Of a stretch of 64,000 bases of DNA, positions 63,462 to 64,000 are shown in pieces. The position numbers and the translations under genes are program-made. The notes beneath the pieces were generated by a model. That model was not told the DNA's origin. It saw only the letters and a program-made list of their open reading frames with translations, and did no database searches. Each line of letters starts with the position of its first letter. Positions within the stretch are counted from its first letter, which is position 1. Location: NCBI GenBank assembly GCA_019689635.1, contig JADGHB010000005.1, positions 25,187 through 89,186 of the forward strand, given 5' to 3'. The DNA is from Nevskia sp. GTDB taxonomy: Bacteria; Pseudomonadota; Gammaproteobacteria; Nevskiales; Nevskiaceae.

Positions 63462-63490
63462 TTGACATATTCCTGAGTTAGCTCTACGAG
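63462..63490 (+). promoter_or_regulatory. Possible sigma-70 promoter of the small-protein cassette
   Basis: A perfect -35 TTGACA (63462-63467), a 17-bp spacer and a weaker -10 TACGAG (63485-63490) lie about 50 bp before the first small gene, in locally AT-richer DNA. Confidence 0.45.
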
Positions 63491-63537
63491 TCGTCAAAAC
63501 ATATCCTTACAGACCGTCGCCAGCAAGGATCTGATCC

Positions 63538-63765
63538 GTGTCAGAGCTTGATGTCGCCAAAGAGCAAATTGCCTACCTCAAGGTTTGGCTGGGCATCCTT
63601 GTGGTGACCGACATCAGCCTCTTGGGATGGCTTGCCTCTAACCTCGCTGGGGCCCGCCCGGTGTTACTGGTTGCGGGTATTCTGGCTGCGATCATCACAA
63701 CTGTCGGCGTTTTCTTCATTCATCGGCGGATTGAGCGCCGCATTGAATCGCTCAGAGGACTGTAA
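63538..63765 (+). CDS. Small two-helix membrane protein, unknown function
   Basis: The 75-residue protein has a short N-terminal amphipathic segment (SELDVAKEQIAYLK), two hydrophobic helices (about 15-33 and 40-60) and a basic tail (HRRIERRIESLRG). GTG at 63538 with AAGGAT seven bases upstream. The DNA is clearly less GC-rich than the window average and codon use is more even. It has its own likely promoter and is followed two bases later by another tiny gene. I recognise it only as a conserved-looking hypothetical type; no role can be assigned. Confidence 0.72.
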   Translation: MSELDVAKEQIAYLKVWLGILVVTDISLLGWLASNLAGARPVLLVAGILAAIITTVGVFFIHRRIERRIESLRGL

Positions 63766-63767
63766 CA

Positions 63768-63854
63768 ATGCATATCATCGTTGCCATTCTCGTTGTCGCA
63801 GTAGCTCTTGCTTTTGTCGCCATGGCATTGGATGCCGGTCGACACGCAAAATAA
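63768..63854 (+). CDS. 28-residue single-helix membrane peptide
   Basis: The reading frame ATG(63768)-TAA(63854) encodes a 28-residue peptide, mostly one hydrophobic helix (MHIIVAILVVAVALAFVAMA) with a short polar end (LDAGRHAK). It begins two bases after the stop of the two-helix gene, an arrangement suited to coupled translation. The size resembles small membrane regulators or toxins of type I/II pairs, but no homology is recognised. Being so short, it could also be chance, though its position and composition argue for a gene. Confidence 0.5.
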   Translation: MHIIVAILVVAVALAFVAMALDAGRHAK

Positions 63855-63866
63855 TGACTTCGGATT

Positions 63867-63899
63867 CCCCCTCTCCTTCTGGGAGAGGGTTGGGGCGGG
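63867..63899 (+). repeat. Palindromic REP-like unit, copy 2
   Basis: CCCTCTCC (63869-63876) and GGAGAGGG (63882-63889) form an 8-bp stem with a 5-base loop, followed by TTGGGGCGGG. It starts 12 bases after the stop of the 28-residue gene and could also act as a terminator on either strand. Confidence 0.8.
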
Positions 63900-63915
63900 G
63901 AAAATCTTTTCAGTT

Positions 63916-63954
63916 CCCCTCTCCCGCAAGCGGGAGAGGGGCAGGGGTGAGGGC
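63916..63954 (+). repeat. Palindromic REP-like unit, copy 3
   Basis: CCCCTCTCCCGC (63916-63927) and GCGGGAGAGGGG (63930-63941) form a perfect 12-bp stem with a 2-base loop, followed by CAGGGGTGAGGG. It is the longest of the three copies. After it, to the end of the window (46 bp), nothing else was recognised. Confidence 0.85.
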
Positions 63955-64000
63955 AGAACCTCACGCTGCCGCACGATCGGAACCGTTCATTGCCAAACGC

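Overview
The window is 64 kb of GC-rich, densely coding DNA from a chromosome; no gap between genes exceeds about 220 bp. Gene content and order point to a gammaproteobacterium: ffh-rpsP-rimM-trmD-rplS with ypjD- and corB-like genes beside it, dnaX-ybaB-recR, ppsA divergent from ppsR, orn, a yqiB-type DUF1249 gene, grxD, Fe-type sodB and a PhoP/PhoQ pair. Order and genus cannot be fixed from the sequence alone. No integrase, transposase, phage gene, CRISPR array, rRNA or tRNA was seen. One structural RNA was found, the 4.5S SRP RNA on the minus strand near 36.9 kb.

Layout. 0-8.5 kb: the end of alr, a DoxX protein, a SnoaL-like protein, a Ser/Thr phospho-signalling operon (CHASE2-kinase, PP2C phosphatase, FHA protein), radA and a CorB/HlyC-type CBS protein. 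8.5-13.7 kb: a CcsA/YpjD membrane protein, an MBL-fold hydrolase and the SRP/ribosome group ffh, rpsP, rimM, trmD, rplS. 13.7-24 kb: envelope and redox housekeeping (NlpC lipoprotein, GST, trxB, peroxiredoxin, sorbosone dehydrogenase-like protein, sppA, alpha/beta hydrolase, nadC, argF, sodB, grxD, DJ-1 protein). 24-37 kb: central carbon genes, including an isocitrate dehydrogenase fused to a CBS pair, ppsA with its regulator ppsR, and pgm; also a frameshifted FimV-like/TrpB-like pseudo-enzyme, an SpmA-SpmB fusion, a ferredoxin-NADP reductase-like flavoprotein and the SRP RNA. 37-41.7 kb: a tightly overlapping four-gene envelope glycosylation operon. 41.8-49.8 kb: dnaX-ybaB-recR, an O-methyltransferase, phhB, an internally repetitive secreted protein, a Spy-like protein, a reverse transsulfuration pair and orn. 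49.8-53.1 kb: a phoPQ operon led by two small envelope proteins, with a good candidate PhoP box in front. 53.1-63.4 kb: two divergent envelope export operons, tetR-RND-DUF1329 and tolC-(PqqD/M50-like/HlyD fusion)-beta-propeller. 63.4-64 kb: a less GC-rich cassette of two tiny membrane-protein genes bounded by palindromic repeats.

How the parts may work together. The kinase, phosphatase and FHA protein form a closed phospho-Thr circuit. The epimerase, flippase-like protein, GT2 and GT39 could make, move and transfer a lipid-linked sugar onto lipid A or another envelope glycan. The 54-63 kb block looks like an envelope transport module under a TetR repressor. Its most unusual member is the 830-residue fusion whose PqqD-like domain would bind a peptide or protein tail, whose M50-like membrane part has lost its protease motifs, and whose C-terminal half is a membrane-fusion protein able to dock on the adjacent TolC. 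It is the best candidate here for a poorly described system.
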